A stretch of 64,000 nt of DNA from CAXBNB01 sp049115735 (GTDB lineage Bacteria; Bacteroidota; Bacteroidia; Cytophagales; Cyclobacteriaceae), in NCBI GenBank assembly GCA_049115735.1, contig JAGDZP010000034.1, positions 1 through 64,000 on the forward strand, written 5' to 3'. Each line of letters starts with the position of its first letter. Within the stretch, counting starts at the first letter, position 1. Shown here in pieces: positions 45,901-53,910 of this stretch. The translations under genes were made by a program, and so were the position numbers. Below the pieces are notes generated by a model, which was not told the DNA's origin, did no database searches, and saw only the letters and a list, made by a program, of their open reading frames with translations.

Positions 45901-47796
45901 ATTGTTGCAGTAAATGACATACCAAAATTCTCAGACATCTCAGATCAGTCTATTGATGAGGACACAAAACTGAGCGATTTATTTATAGACGTTTCTGATA
46001 TAGATGATGCATTTGGAGATCTTACTTTTACGGCTTCATCTTCTGATCAGGCTATTGTTCCAAATGCCAATATAGAAATTTCAACAACCGGAGGTTTCTT
46101 AACGATTAGTGTGACTCCATTGGAAAATCAATATGGGGATGTTGATATTTCGGTTAGGGCATCTGATGGCTCGCTTAGTGGAGAAACTACCTTTAGCCTG
46201 GCCATTGTAGGAATAAACGATGGTCCGGAAGTCTCCGAACTATCTGTTCAATCCATTGATGAAGATGCACAGTTAAGTGATTTAGCTATTACGGTTACTG
46301 ATCTTGACAATTCAGTTGATGACCTGACCTACACAGCAACTTCGTCAGATCAGGATTTATTAACTGATGAGAATATTGAAATTTCGTCCATTGATGGTAT
46401 CGTTACCATAAGTGCCTCCCCAACAGCAAACCTTTCAGGCAGTGTTGAAATAACCGTAACAGCAAGTGATGGTGTACTCTCAGCAGAGCAAACGTTCACG
46501 CTTGAAATAGCAGCAGTGAATGATGCACCAATTGTTCTTGAGGATGGTACTGAACTAATTGCAACCGAAGATGAGGCTTTCACATATTCAATTGTAGACT
46601 TATTTGATGATGTGGATGACGAAATCTTAATCTTTGAACTAGGCTCCCACCCTGATTGGATGACGCTAACAGACGGGATTCTATCTGGGACACCAACCAA
46701 TGGTCATATTCTCTCCATGGCTGGAATTGACATCATCGCTAGTGATGGCAATGGTGGCTCTGTAACAGGATTCTATTTTATTACAGTGGAGAATGTAAAC
46801 GATGCTCCTGTATTAACTAATGCGTCGGAGAATGTGATTACTAAGCAAAACAGTGCATATTCCTACAGCATTCCATCAGATGTATTTACTGACATTGACC
46901 AGGGTGACAATTTAACGTTAGAAATTGTTAGTCATCCTGATTGGCTGACTTTGGCAGACGGTGTTTTGACAGGAACACCTGGGTATGCGGAAATTGGAAC
47001 CTATACCATAGAGATTAAAGCGACGGATGTGGCCGGTGAGGAAGTAACTGATTCCTTCGAATTAGAGGTTGAATTTGTAGTTTATGATGTTCCTTTCACA
47101 GCCAGCAATGCAGCAGGCTGTAGTGGAGAGTCAATCATTGTAGAGGCTGATGGAGCAATTGACTACAACTGGTATGATAAGGACAGCAACCTGCTACAAA
47201 CTGGTGGTACTTCCCTGGAGTTAACAGCAGAAATTGAGGGCCAGGTAATCATTGAAGCAAAAGATGCTCAGGATCGAGCTAATCCTGAGAAACTTACCTA
47301 TGATCTTGTAGTCACTGCTTCACCGGATGCACCTACTGTTACTGAAGAAGCAGAGGAATTAAGTATTCCTGAGGTAGCGGGATTGACTTACCAATGGTAT
47401 TTAAATGATGTGGCAATAAGTGGATCAGCTGCCACGGCAGCATCATTTACACCTGACGAATCAGGTGAATACTACGCCTTGGTCACCAATGCTGCTGGTT
47501 GTACTGCTGCTTCCAATGTTGTTGAATTTTCGAAAGTACTCGGATTGTCATTCAATGATAATACCTTGAAAATGTACCCGGTACCTGTGAAATCAGATCT
47601 TGTACTGCAAAGCGATTTAGACTTGTCAAAGTACAACTTCGACATCACAGATATGAATGGAAAGTTACTACCTGTGAGAAGCCGAAGAACGCTGAACTCA
47701 GTTATTTTCGATGTAAGCGAACTTGCTAACGGTGTGTACATCATGCGTGTACACAAGGAAGGAGAACTAGCCATCAGGCGATTTATTAAAGAATAG
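42967..47796 (+). CDS. Giant repeat adhesin with T9SS type A sorting domain
   Basis: A 1609-residue exported protein. Signal peptide to about residue 21 (RSLAQ). Residues 25-75 hold a Gly-rich motif (GVAGQSSIATQVGGGEYNG). Next come about ten cadherin/Ig-like domains, many joined by VNDAP/VNDRP linkers, then three putative-Ig (He_PIG) units with PDWLT...SGTP (around 935, 1235, 1320), two Ig-like domains containing Cys pairs (about 1375-1530), and a C-terminal T9SS domain (about 1535-1609, KMYPVPVKSDLVLQ to GVYIMRVHKEG). It should be carried to the surface by the type IX system and bind other cells or a polysaccharide; calcium binding is likely from the many acidic DxD/NDA motifs. Confidence 0.9.
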   Translation: MRKIVYYILILMCLPLARSLAQTEQIRSGTSQGAGWKSAGPYTTFGVAGQSSIATQVGGGEYNGSVGFVFSPVIPEVNEPPLAIGTPDRLFYQVGDVYTLEAFDPEGEQLIYEIVDQTQFGSVVVNVSDESEVSFVPNVGLTPGELYHDSFTFKVTEDTENGLSSETALIQFSFILSDKPHEIVSLTKTGADFELVWDDSFVNNAYNVQLEYYDVETSSFISAASATVDNTLYNVADSNTLDYTLSVDPNPHPYLFNGDRVFITLEITSEGGFSDAEAYVLDNTDPAEPKVLASSDGLFFAFGSEQTVPENNEVTLQMSAVELGEFDVSQATIQLLSTPVNGTLTQPVLVKVTDNLLTWESTYTSTGDIGGLEEIEFSIFHPARDVTESSSASVDVIAVNDPPSLAEIFDQQMVEDGSLDVTLNAYDPDSELHYSAVGHSNADKVNLSFDGNILTIDPIANYSGLVSISAVVNESGNNEGDNENDNLSDSQLFWVEIIAQNDSPVLEPVENESANEDETVQILLSASDEDDNVLIFDYLASVSDPSIADVEIIGSELSVIPVDNASGLVTVTVSADDRSGSDNSESSPIEFTVDFNPVNDRPEIIQELSDQVLVENFPGYEIDLSAYFDDVETAVTDLDFSVSGNTDVLISFTNATMNVTTTAEYFGQETVTITASDGSLEASMEVEFKVNELGANIIVANPINDFMLNEDFDTFEIDVSDVFQDSNDVNAIFDYELSGNNFVITSVDDVNEKLTISSAENVSEDETLILVGTTGDQASFVEFDLLLTSVNDAPILDEIENESIFEDGELANLLLETSDVDHTIDQLDVSAVSNNQEVIRDEDISINFVDGFYYLSTAPLANVSGTADITIMVTDGDLDAEQTFVLSILSVNDEPTVLNVTLADGIEDVEYSADISTLFEDIDEDVLTYEIANLPDWLTQSGASISGTPENGDTGEIALQIVASDGNGGSVQESFDFSIVAVNDIPKFSDISDQSIDEDTKLSDLFIDVSDIDDAFGDLTFTASSSDQAIVPNANIEISTTGGFLTISVTPLENQYGDVDISVRASDGSLSGETTFSLAIVGINDGPEVSELSVQSIDEDAQLSDLAITVTDLDNSVDDLTYTATSSDQDLLTDENIEISSIDGIVTISASPTANLSGSVEITVTASDGVLSAEQTFTLEIAAVNDAPIVLEDGTELIATEDEAFTYSIVDLFDDVDDEILIFELGSHPDWMTLTDGILSGTPTNGHILSMAGIDIIASDGNGGSVTGFYFITVENVNDAPVLTNASENVITKQNSAYSYSIPSDVFTDIDQGDNLTLEIVSHPDWLTLADGVLTGTPGYAEIGTYTIEIKATDVAGEEVTDSFELEVEFVVYDVPFTASNAAGCSGESIIVEADGAIDYNWYDKDSNLLQTGGTSLELTAEIEGQVIIEAKDAQDRANPEKLTYDLVVTASPDAPTVTEEAEELSIPEVAGLTYQWYLNDVAISGSAATAASFTPDESGEYYALVTNAAGCTAASNVVEFSKVLGLSFNDNTLKMYPVPVKSDLVLQSDLDLSKYNFDITDMNGKLLPVRSRRTLNSVIFDVSELANGVYIMRVHKEGELAIRRFIKE

Positions 47797-47820
47797 AATT
47801 CACAACCAACACATGATAAA

Positions 47821-47857
47821 AAAGGAGCTGCTCATATGGGCAGCTCCTTTTGTTTTT
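47821..47857 (+). terminator. Rho-independent terminator closing the adhesin cassette
   Basis: Perfect 11-bp stem (AAAGGAGCTGC at 47821-47831, GCAGCTCCTTT at 47840-47850), 8-base loop and a following TGTTTTTT, 25 bp after the adhesin stop codon. Confidence 0.93.
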
Positions 47858-47947
47858 TAGGGACGCCTAGTGAGCGGTTGTCTCCAAAATTCTTTAGTTA
47901 GATTTCTTCCAAATTATGTTTGGTATTAGTAGTAAATCACCCCTGTG

Positions 47948-47990
47948 ATCCCCTCAAGGGGATATTCCCCCTTCGAAGGGGGTTAGGGGG
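47948..47990. repeat. G/C-run double palindrome
   Basis: ATCCCCT-CA-AGGGGAT (47948-47963) followed by the perfect palindrome CCCCCTTCGAAGGGGG (47967-47982) and a TTAGGGGG tail. A related CTCAAGGG hairpin occurs at 55526-55541. Elements of this look are scattered through Bacteroidota intergenic DNA. Confidence 0.7.
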
Positions 47991-48062
47991 ATGAGGTGAA
48001 ATTTTTATTTCAGATAAAACCTACTTCTTGTTTTGGTCATTTTACTTTTGAGATAATCACAT

Positions 48063-48947
48063 TTATATCTCAAGCGTATTCATATGATCAAATGCTTTTT
48101 GCAGGTTCCCGAATGGATCATCTGTGCGCTCGTCCTCCACAAAATAGTAGTCCATACCAACCATATCTTTGGCATTGATCAGTGCTTCAAAATCCAATGT
48201 ACCCTCACCTACGGTAGTTTGTGATAGGTCTGGCTTGGCATCTTTCACATGGTACAAGCTAAATCTTCCCGGGAATTTTTTCAGGTATTCCATTGGGTCA
48301 TACCCTCCCTTTTTGATCCAATACAGGTCTGCTTCAAACGATACCAATTCCGGGTCGGTCTCACGAATCATCACATCCAGGGCTACCTCGTCATTCACGG
48401 TTTCAAATTCAAAATCGTGATTGTGATAACAAAACTTAATTCCCGTATTTTTAAACAACTCACCTACAGCATTGAGGTTTTCAGCGATTTTATAATAGTC
48501 CTGTCTGTATTGTTCTTCCAGGTAAGGAATTACCAAATACTTTAACCCTGCTTCCGATGAGGCATCTATCACCGCCTGTGCCTGATCAGGGGTAAAATAA
48601 GTCGCATGAGTTGATAATAACTCCATGCCCAAGTCATTCACAATCTTCTTATACTCAGCTGGCGGCATGTTAAACAGTTTACCATCAAGTCCCATTCCAT
48701 AGGCTTCTATGTACTTGTATCCAATATCCGCAATCTTCTTCATGGATCCGGCAAAGTCCTTATCCAAAGCTTCACGCACCGAATAGGCCTGCATACCCAT
48801 ATCTTTTGGTTTTACTGGAGTTGATGGCTGAGTATTCATGCTAGTTTGTTCTTTGCTGGCTGGTTTAGTCGTACAGCCCAATGGGGCAATCATAGTACCC
48901 ATCGCCAGTACGGAACTCTTTTCTATAAATTTTCTTCGTGTAGTCAT
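48063..48947 (-). CDS. Sugar phosphate isomerase/epimerase, exported (xylose-isomerase-like TIM barrel)
   Basis: A 294-residue AP-endonuclease-2/xylose-isomerase-like barrel. The N-terminus MTTRRKFIEKSSVLAMGTMIAPLGC joins a twin-arginine-like motif to a lipobox, so it should be a periplasmic Tat lipoprotein. Seen: MGMQAYSVREALDKDF, a Glu in KYIEAYGMGLDGK, HNHDFEFE, SFEADLYWI and VGEGTLDFEAL, the metal ligands of the family. Often found beside DUF1080 hydrolases (as here, 30 bp upstream) in pathways of 3-keto sugars; the exact reaction is not known. Confidence 0.88.
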   Translation of the reverse strand: MTTRRKFIEKSSVLAMGTMIAPLGCTTKPASKEQTSMNTQPSTPVKPKDMGMQAYSVREALDKDFAGSMKKIADIGYKYIEAYGMGLDGKLFNMPPAEYKKIVNDLGMELLSTHATYFTPDQAQAVIDASSEAGLKYLVIPYLEEQYRQDYYKIAENLNAVGELFKNTGIKFCYHNHDFEFETVNDEVALDVMIRETDPELVSFEADLYWIKKGGYDPMEYLKKFPGRFSLYHVKDAKPDLSQTTVGEGTLDFEALINAKDMVGMDYYFVEDERTDDPFGNLQKAFDHMNTLEI

Positions 48948-48977
48948 AGTTTTAAGTATAGTGTATTTGATGATTTC

Positions 48978-49724
48978 TTAAAGCTCCCTTATCCAAATAT
49001 TTCTGAAGCTCACAGGATTACCATGATCCTGCAACCTCAGCGGCAACTTCCCATGTGGCTCATAATATGGCAAGCCAATAAACTTGATGCTCCCTTTTAT
49101 TTCAGCATGGTTCTGTACCAAAATTCCATTATGAATTACTGTAATGTACGCCGGAGATATCAAAAGTCCTATTTCGTCAAACCTTGGGGCTGTATAAAAA
49201 ACCTCATAAGTCTGCCACTCTCCCGGCTTTCGGCATGCATTCACGAGTGGTGGTATTTGCTTATAGATGGACCCAGCTTGTCCGTTGACATAGGTCTTGT
49301 TTTGATAGTTGTCCTGCACCTGGAGCTCATATTTTGACTGCAGAAATATCCCGGAGTTTCCACGTCTTTGCCCTTCTCCTTCTACTTTAGCCGGAGCGCG
49401 CCATTCTACGTGCAGCTGAATATCACCAAAAGCTTTTTTCGAAGATATTGTTACTGGGCGTTCCAGCTTCTCTTTTGATGGGCGAACGGTCACAACACCA
49501 TCTGCAACATCCCAAAACGTACCCTCGGGAATAATCCACTCAGCCATATCGCTACCGTCAAAAAGAACAATCGCGTCTGAAGGTGCCTGGCTATTGGTTT
49601 TACCAGGCGTGATCACCTGTGGCTCTGGCTGCCAGAGCTCTGTATCCTCTGGTTTATATTCTTTTTTCTGAGCAAATGCATTAGTCACCAAAAGGGACAA
49701 TAAAATAAAACCTAGTTTCTTCAT
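48978..49724 (-). CDS. DUF1080 family hydrolase (3-keto-disaccharide hydrolase-like)
   Basis: A 248-residue exported protein with a signal peptide (to NAFAQ19) and one concanavalin-like DUF1080 domain: IVLFDGSDMAEWI, DIQLHVEWRAPAK, RGNSGIFLQSKYELQVQDN and PLRLQDHGNPVSFRNIWIREL. Family members are reported to cleave 3-keto-glycosides. It is followed by the sugar isomerase and preceded by deoC (15-bp gap), all on the minus strand, so the three genes are likely one operon. Confidence 0.9.
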   Translation of the reverse strand: MKKLGFILLSLLVTNAFAQKKEYKPEDTELWQPEPQVITPGKTNSQAPSDAIVLFDGSDMAEWIIPEGTFWDVADGVVTVRPSKEKLERPVTISSKKAFGDIQLHVEWRAPAKVEGEGQRRGNSGIFLQSKYELQVQDNYQNKTYVNGQAGSIYKQIPPLVNACRKPGEWQTYEVFYTAPRFDEIGLLISPAYITVIHNGILVQNHAEIKGSIKFIGLPYYEPHGKLPLRLQDHGNPVSFRNIWIREL

Positions 49725-49739
49725 CGTAGTTTTAATAGT

Positions 49740-50495
49740 TTAATATCCAATATCATCTGTAGAAGGGATTTCAACATCCGATCCTTCACCAAATCTAGTC
49801 ATTGCTTCTTCCATAATTGTGGTTGTGGCTGAAGCGCCAATTCGAGTCGCTCCCAATTCTCGCATCACCAAAAGTTCATCCAATGTACGTACACCACCAG
49901 CTGCTTTGATCTGCACTTCCGGAGCAGAGTACTTTCTCATCAATCGCAGATCATCGTGAGTCGCACCCTGGTAGGAATATTTGCTATCCTCGCCCTTCAC
50001 AAAGCCATATCCTGTAGAGGTTTTAACAAACTCAACACCCAGTTCGGAACAAATCTCACACAATTTGATTTTGTGCTTATCTTCTGGTAAAAAGTCATTT
50101 TCGAAAATAACCTTTAGTATACCATTGTGCTTGTGTGTCGCTTTTAATACCTCCTGCAATTCGGTCTTGACATAATCCCAATCCTCCTGCAGCACCTTAC
50201 CAATGTTCACCACTACATCGATTTCCGTCGCACCATCTTCACATGCCTTTATGGTCTCTGCTACTTTGATCTCTGTAGTGGAATTACCCTGTGGAAAGCC
50301 AACCACGGTACATACCAAAACATCTGATCCCTTCAGTGCTTCAGTTGCCATCTTCACTGCATAGGGTTTGATACACACTGATGCCACATCATACTTTTTG
50401 GCCACAGCACATTCTTTTAGCATGATTTCATCCGTCATCGTTGGGTGCAACAATGAATGATCGATCATATTGGCTAGTTCTTTTATTTTGTTCAT
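49740..50495 (-). CDS. deoC: Deoxyribose-phosphate aldolase
   Basis: Class I aldolase splitting 2-deoxyribose 5-phosphate to glyceraldehyde 3-phosphate and acetaldehyde. Seen: MIDHSLLHPTMTDE near the start, VCTVVGFPQGNST, EIDVVVNIGKVLQ, VKVIFEND-type strand and the Schiff-base lysine in FVKTSTGYGF. The ATG at 50495 gives 251 residues; the open frame extends to a TTG at 50519. The location inside a sugar cluster instead of a nucleoside cluster is unusual; a promiscuous aldolase role is possible. Confidence 0.93.
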   Translation of the reverse strand: MNKIKELANMIDHSLLHPTMTDEIMLKECAVAKKYDVASVCIKPYAVKMATEALKGSDVLVCTVVGFPQGNSTTEIKVAETIKACEDGATEIDVVVNIGKVLQEDWDYVKTELQEVLKATHKHNGILKVIFENDFLPEDKHKIKLCEICSELGVEFVKTSTGYGFVKGEDSKYSYQGATHDDLRLMRKYSAPEVQIKAAGGVRTLDELLVMRELGATRIGASATTTIMEEAMTRFGEGSDVEIPSTDDIGY

Positions 50496-50803
50496 TTCTT
50501 CGAAGTTCAAATTAGTCAATGTTTATTTCAATTTTAGTTATTGCTCAAAAATCGAATTGTAATCCTACATATATTGAATAGCTGTTTCATTGGGTGGAAT
50601 CAGCCCATGATCATTTATATTGATTCGCACCATGTACAGCAAAAAGATCATAGGAGCCAGATACTTCCTCTACAATAATCCCTTCCTTTATGCTAGGGAT
50701 CAGCTAGTTCTTGAGCAAAGAAACAAGTCTATCGTTGATCATTAAGCTAAGTTAAGAAACGAAGGTCATACCCCTTCATCTACTTTCATGAGGTGTATGT
50801 TAA
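50496..50803. other. 308-bp gap upstream of deoC
   Basis: No gene. A degenerate copy (CATGAGGTGTATG, 50787-50799) of the CATGA-N4-TCATG palindrome found at 52287 and 62883 lies at the far end, next to the sulfatase stop codon. Confidence 0.4.
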
Positions 50804-52252
50804 TCATTTGGCCCAGGATGGCTGTCTACTTCCTCCATGTACTTCCATCAATTCTGTCAACCGGTCGTCAAGCTTTTTAGCCACTGGATAAATTTTCGGA
50901 TATTGTTGGTTTAGAAATTTCAAAAAAGTCCCATAACCCCAGCCATAGTCAACTTCTCCTACCAGGTTATTCATCTGTTGTTCGTCCTTTTTCATATCAT
51001 AAAGCTCAAACAAATCCCAAACACCGTGGTAGGTCATGTAGCTATATTCTTTTGTCCTCAGACCGAAAATGGTTGGTGTTTGCACGGCATTGTGGTCAAT
51101 AAAGTATTCGTAAACAAAATCTTCTCTCCAATCAGTTTTCTCATCGAGTACAAGTGGTAAAAATGAATCGCCATGCATACTCGCCGGTTTTTCAAGTCCG
51201 GCTATATCCAGGATGGTGGGCCCCAGATCTATGTTCAGAATAAACTCAGAATTGGTAGCAGGCTTTTTGATTTTATCAGGCCAATGAACAAAGGCTGGTA
51301 CCCTTATGCTTTCCTCATACATCACCCGCTTGTCTATCAAGCCATGCTCTCCTACAAGATAGCCATTGTCGCTGAAATAGATAATGACTGTATTCTCTAG
51401 TTGTCCAAGCTTTTCGAGCGTATCGCTGATTCTACCTACACTTTCATCCACACCTAGCATACATTCGCTATATAGCTGAAAGAACCTATCAAAACTACCA
51501 TACTTCTGAATGCCATAATCCCTTTCGGCTCCATGCCAGCTCTTTCTTTGAGCTCTCATCCATTCAGGTTTGCCCTTGTAGTTGGCATCAGTATCCCCAT
51601 ACGAATCAGGTTTCGGGATTTTCAAGTCTTTATAGCGCCCGACGTGTCTCTTTGCAGGAGCAAAATTTTCATGAACAGATTTATGTGACAAATAGAGACA
51701 ATATGGCTCCTTGCTATTTTTGTTTTGCTCTAAATACTCAACTGCCAGGTCGGTAAGAATATCTGGAGTGTAACCTTTTTTCTGAACTCGTTTACCGTCA
51801 ATATTCAATTCCGGATCATTATATTTTCCCTGACCTTTGAAAGATACCCAATGGTCAAAGCCTGGCCGTGGCATATCATCATTGCCACCCATGTGCCACT
51901 TGCCCATAAATGCTGTTTTATATCCTCCCTTCTGCAATTCTTTTGGGAAGGTAGCTGTGGACTTGTCAATAGGTGTGTCATTGTCAATCACTTTGTGGGT
52001 ATGTGCATACTGTCCTGTTACAATAGATGCCCTGCTCGGTGAACACAACGAAGTAGTGACATACGCCCGATCAAAGTACAAACTGTTCTTGGCCAGCTTA
52101 TCAATATTTGGTGTCTCAATCCATGGATGATCCAAAAAACTTAGAAAGTCATAGCGTTGATCGTCTATGAGAATGAAAATTATATTTGGCCTGTCCTGAG
52201 CGAAAGCCGAAAGGCTTATCAACAGAAGAAATGATGTGATGAATGTTTTCAT
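50804..52252 (-). CDS. Secreted sulfatase (S1 family)
   Basis: A 482-residue sulfatase with a signal peptide cut near AFAQ19, metal residues Asp30-Asp31 (ILIDDQRYDF) and the maturation motif Cys70-S-P-S-R74. Further blocks YFSDNGYLVGEHGLIDKRVMYEESIRVP and YKGKPEWMRAQRKSWHG place it near the heparan/iduronate and S1_8/S1_27-type enzymes, but the subfamily cannot be assigned by eye. A palindrome 35 bp before the ATG is shared with the PQQ dehydrogenase gene. It needs a formylglycine-generating enzyme from elsewhere in the genome. Confidence 0.92.
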   Translation of the reverse strand: MKTFITSFLLLISLSAFAQDRPNIIFILIDDQRYDFLSFLDHPWIETPNIDKLAKNSLYFDRAYVTTSLCSPSRASIVTGQYAHTHKVIDNDTPIDKSTATFPKELQKGGYKTAFMGKWHMGGNDDMPRPGFDHWVSFKGQGKYNDPELNIDGKRVQKKGYTPDILTDLAVEYLEQNKNSKEPYCLYLSHKSVHENFAPAKRHVGRYKDLKIPKPDSYGDTDANYKGKPEWMRAQRKSWHGAERDYGIQKYGSFDRFFQLYSECMLGVDESVGRISDTLEKLGQLENTVIIYFSDNGYLVGEHGLIDKRVMYEESIRVPAFVHWPDKIKKPATNSEFILNIDLGPTILDIAGLEKPASMHGDSFLPLVLDEKTDWREDFVYEYFIDHNAVQTPTIFGLRTKEYSYMTYHGVWDLFELYDMKKDEQQMNNLVGEVDYGWGYGTFLKFLNQQYPKIYPVAKKLDDRLTELMEVHGGSRQPSWAK

Positions 52253-52841
52253 ATTTTCAAATATAAGTCATCCCCTTTCTTACTTGTCATGAGCTGTCAT
52301 GATAAAGGAAAGGAATGACGGAATTATAAATTGAAATAGCATCAAAGTTTAGCAAAAGCTCAAGAACAAACATACTCATGTGCTCTTGCGTTTTCATTTT
52401 CTATTGCTCGCCCAATAGAAAACGAAACAAAAGACAAGTGCTCCAAGAAAGAAACACCCTGAGTAACATTGGAGTCTGTCAGAAATTGTGCCTGGCGGGT
52501 GTCACGCCTTTCGTGGACATCCTCCCTCCTGATATGCACATGTAATCGTAATTATTCACTTTAATGTTTTTTTCAACTAGACAACTCTTTCGCTTAACTC
52601 TAAATTAATTATTATTGGTAATTACCTGCAGTCAGTTTTCTGGTATATCCAATATCTGGCCACTTTCTTCTAGTCCTTTTCTGAGCATTGATGGTATTAA
52701 CAATTCACTTCCCTTCTCTATCAATAAGGGTCTCCTAGACATTAAGATGTTGTCAGAGCATAAGAATAAAAAAAATTAAATTTGTTATCGGAACAATTTA
52801 GAGACAAGCATTGTTCTAAAATTTGAATCAACAATAATTAT
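52253..52841. other. 589-bp intergenic region
   Basis: No gene seen. It contains the palindrome at 52287-52302 that serves the minus-strand sulfatase and, at 52777-52784, TAAATTTG, which matches the Bacteroidota -7 element TAnnTTTG ahead of the TlpA gene; the nearest upstream TTG (52750) is a few bases too far for a standard promoter. Confidence 0.4.
52287..52302. promoter_or_regulatory. TCATGA-N4-TCATGA palindrome upstream of the sulfatase
   Basis: TCATGA repeated on both sides of GCTG, 35 bp before the sulfatase ATG. It agrees at 13 of 14 core bases with the palindrome at 62883-62897, upstream of the PQQ dehydrogenase. Likely operator of a common regulator. Confidence 0.5.
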
Positions 52842-53414
52842 ATGATTTCTTATCAATCATTTCCCAGGACTCTCCTTGTGTTTGCTTTGCTCTTTGCCCT
52901 GATAAGCTGTGGAGGAGAAAGTGTTTCTCCCGACATGACGGATATGCAAAATGGTGGTAACAGCAATGGTGGTGGCACTAATGACATGTCGGGTGAAGCA
53001 ACCAAGGCTCCCGATTTTAACTTGACTTCCGTAAACGGTGGTGAGGTTTCCTTATCTAACTTTTCCGGGAAACCTCTTGTGATCTTTTTCTTTGGTAGCA
53101 CCTGTTCACTTTGCATTGCCTCTGCGCCAAGCGTAGAATCAAAAATTCATAGTGCCTTTGCATCTGATAAAATGAAGATCATAGGCATAGATACCTGGGA
53201 CGGAAACAAGGCCGCCGTTACTAATTTCAAAACCAATACTGGCGTAACATTTGATTTGCTTCTTGAAGGGTCCAAAATTCAATCTAGCTATAATACCACA
53301 TACGATCGTTTGGTAGTTATAGATAAGAATGGCAATATTGCTTACAAAGGTACATCATCGGCATCCAGTAGTGTTGACGATGTGGCAACTTTACTAAAAG
53401 ATCTCATAGAATGA
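52842..53414 (+). CDS. TlpA-like thiol-disulfide lipoprotein
   Basis: A 190-residue lipoprotein (lipobox ALISC, Cys23) with an Asn/Gly-rich linker (about 30-52) and a thioredoxin/AhpC-like domain. The redox motif is C88-S-L-C91 in FFFGSTCSLCIASAP, instead of the usual WCxxC. It is the first gene of a three-gene operon; its TGA stop overlaps the ATG of the next gene (ATGA at 53411). Expected to move electrons in the periplasm between partner thiol proteins. Confidence 0.88.
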   Translation: MISYQSFPRTLLVFALLFALISCGGESVSPDMTDMQNGGNSNGGGTNDMSGEATKAPDFNLTSVNGGEVSLSNFSGKPLVIFFFGSTCSLCIASAPSVESKIHSAFASDKMKIIGIDTWDGNKAAVTNFKTNTGVTFDLLLEGSKIQSSYNTTYDRLVVIDKNGNIAYKGTSSASSSVDDVATLLKDLIE

Positions 53415-53896
53415 AGGCAGTAATAATTATTGCATGCCTGATTGCTTCCCAACTTTTGACGGCCAACGCGCAGGTTGTTAAAAATTACAGTCTGAGAAAT
53501 ATTGATAATGAATTGGTAAGCCTCCATGATCTAAAAGGCGAGTCTGTTACGGTAATCGACTTTTGGACTACCTGGTGCAAACCCTGCAAAAAAGCCATTC
53601 CTGAACTCAACAAAATATTTTCATCCTATCAGGACAAAGGCGTACAAATCATCGGGGTGAGCTGCGATGGACCCAGAACTGTCGCCAAAGTGCCTGGCGT
53701 AAGCAGCACATTACAGATACAATACCCCGTATTGATAGATGTCAATTCAGATATTTCCAATTCACTGAACATTTCAAGTTTTCCTACACTTATTATTATG
53801 GATCAAAAGAACAAGATTCGGTATATTCACGAGGGATTTACCCCCGGTGATGAAGAGGAAATAGTGGCAGCTATCGAAAAGCAGCTTAACAAATAA
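53411..53896 (+). CDS. Periplasmic thioredoxin-family protein
   Basis: A 161-residue TlpA/ResA-type protein with a signal peptide ending near ANAQ21. The active site is W55-C56-K-P-C59 in FWTTWCKPCKKAIPEL and the cis-proline loop is SSFPTLIIMD. It overlaps the previous lipoprotein gene by four bases and is 14 bp before the outer-membrane protein gene, so the three are translated as a set. Confidence 0.93.
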   Translation: MKAVIIIACLIASQLLTANAQVVKNYSLRNIDNELVSLHDLKGESVTVIDFWTTWCKPCKKAIPELNKIFSSYQDKGVQIIGVSCDGPRTVAKVPGVSSTLQIQYPVLIDVNSDISNSLNISSFPTLIIMDQKNKIRYIHEGFTPGDEEEIVAAIEKQLNK

Positions 53897-53910
53897 TACG
53901 CTTACATATT

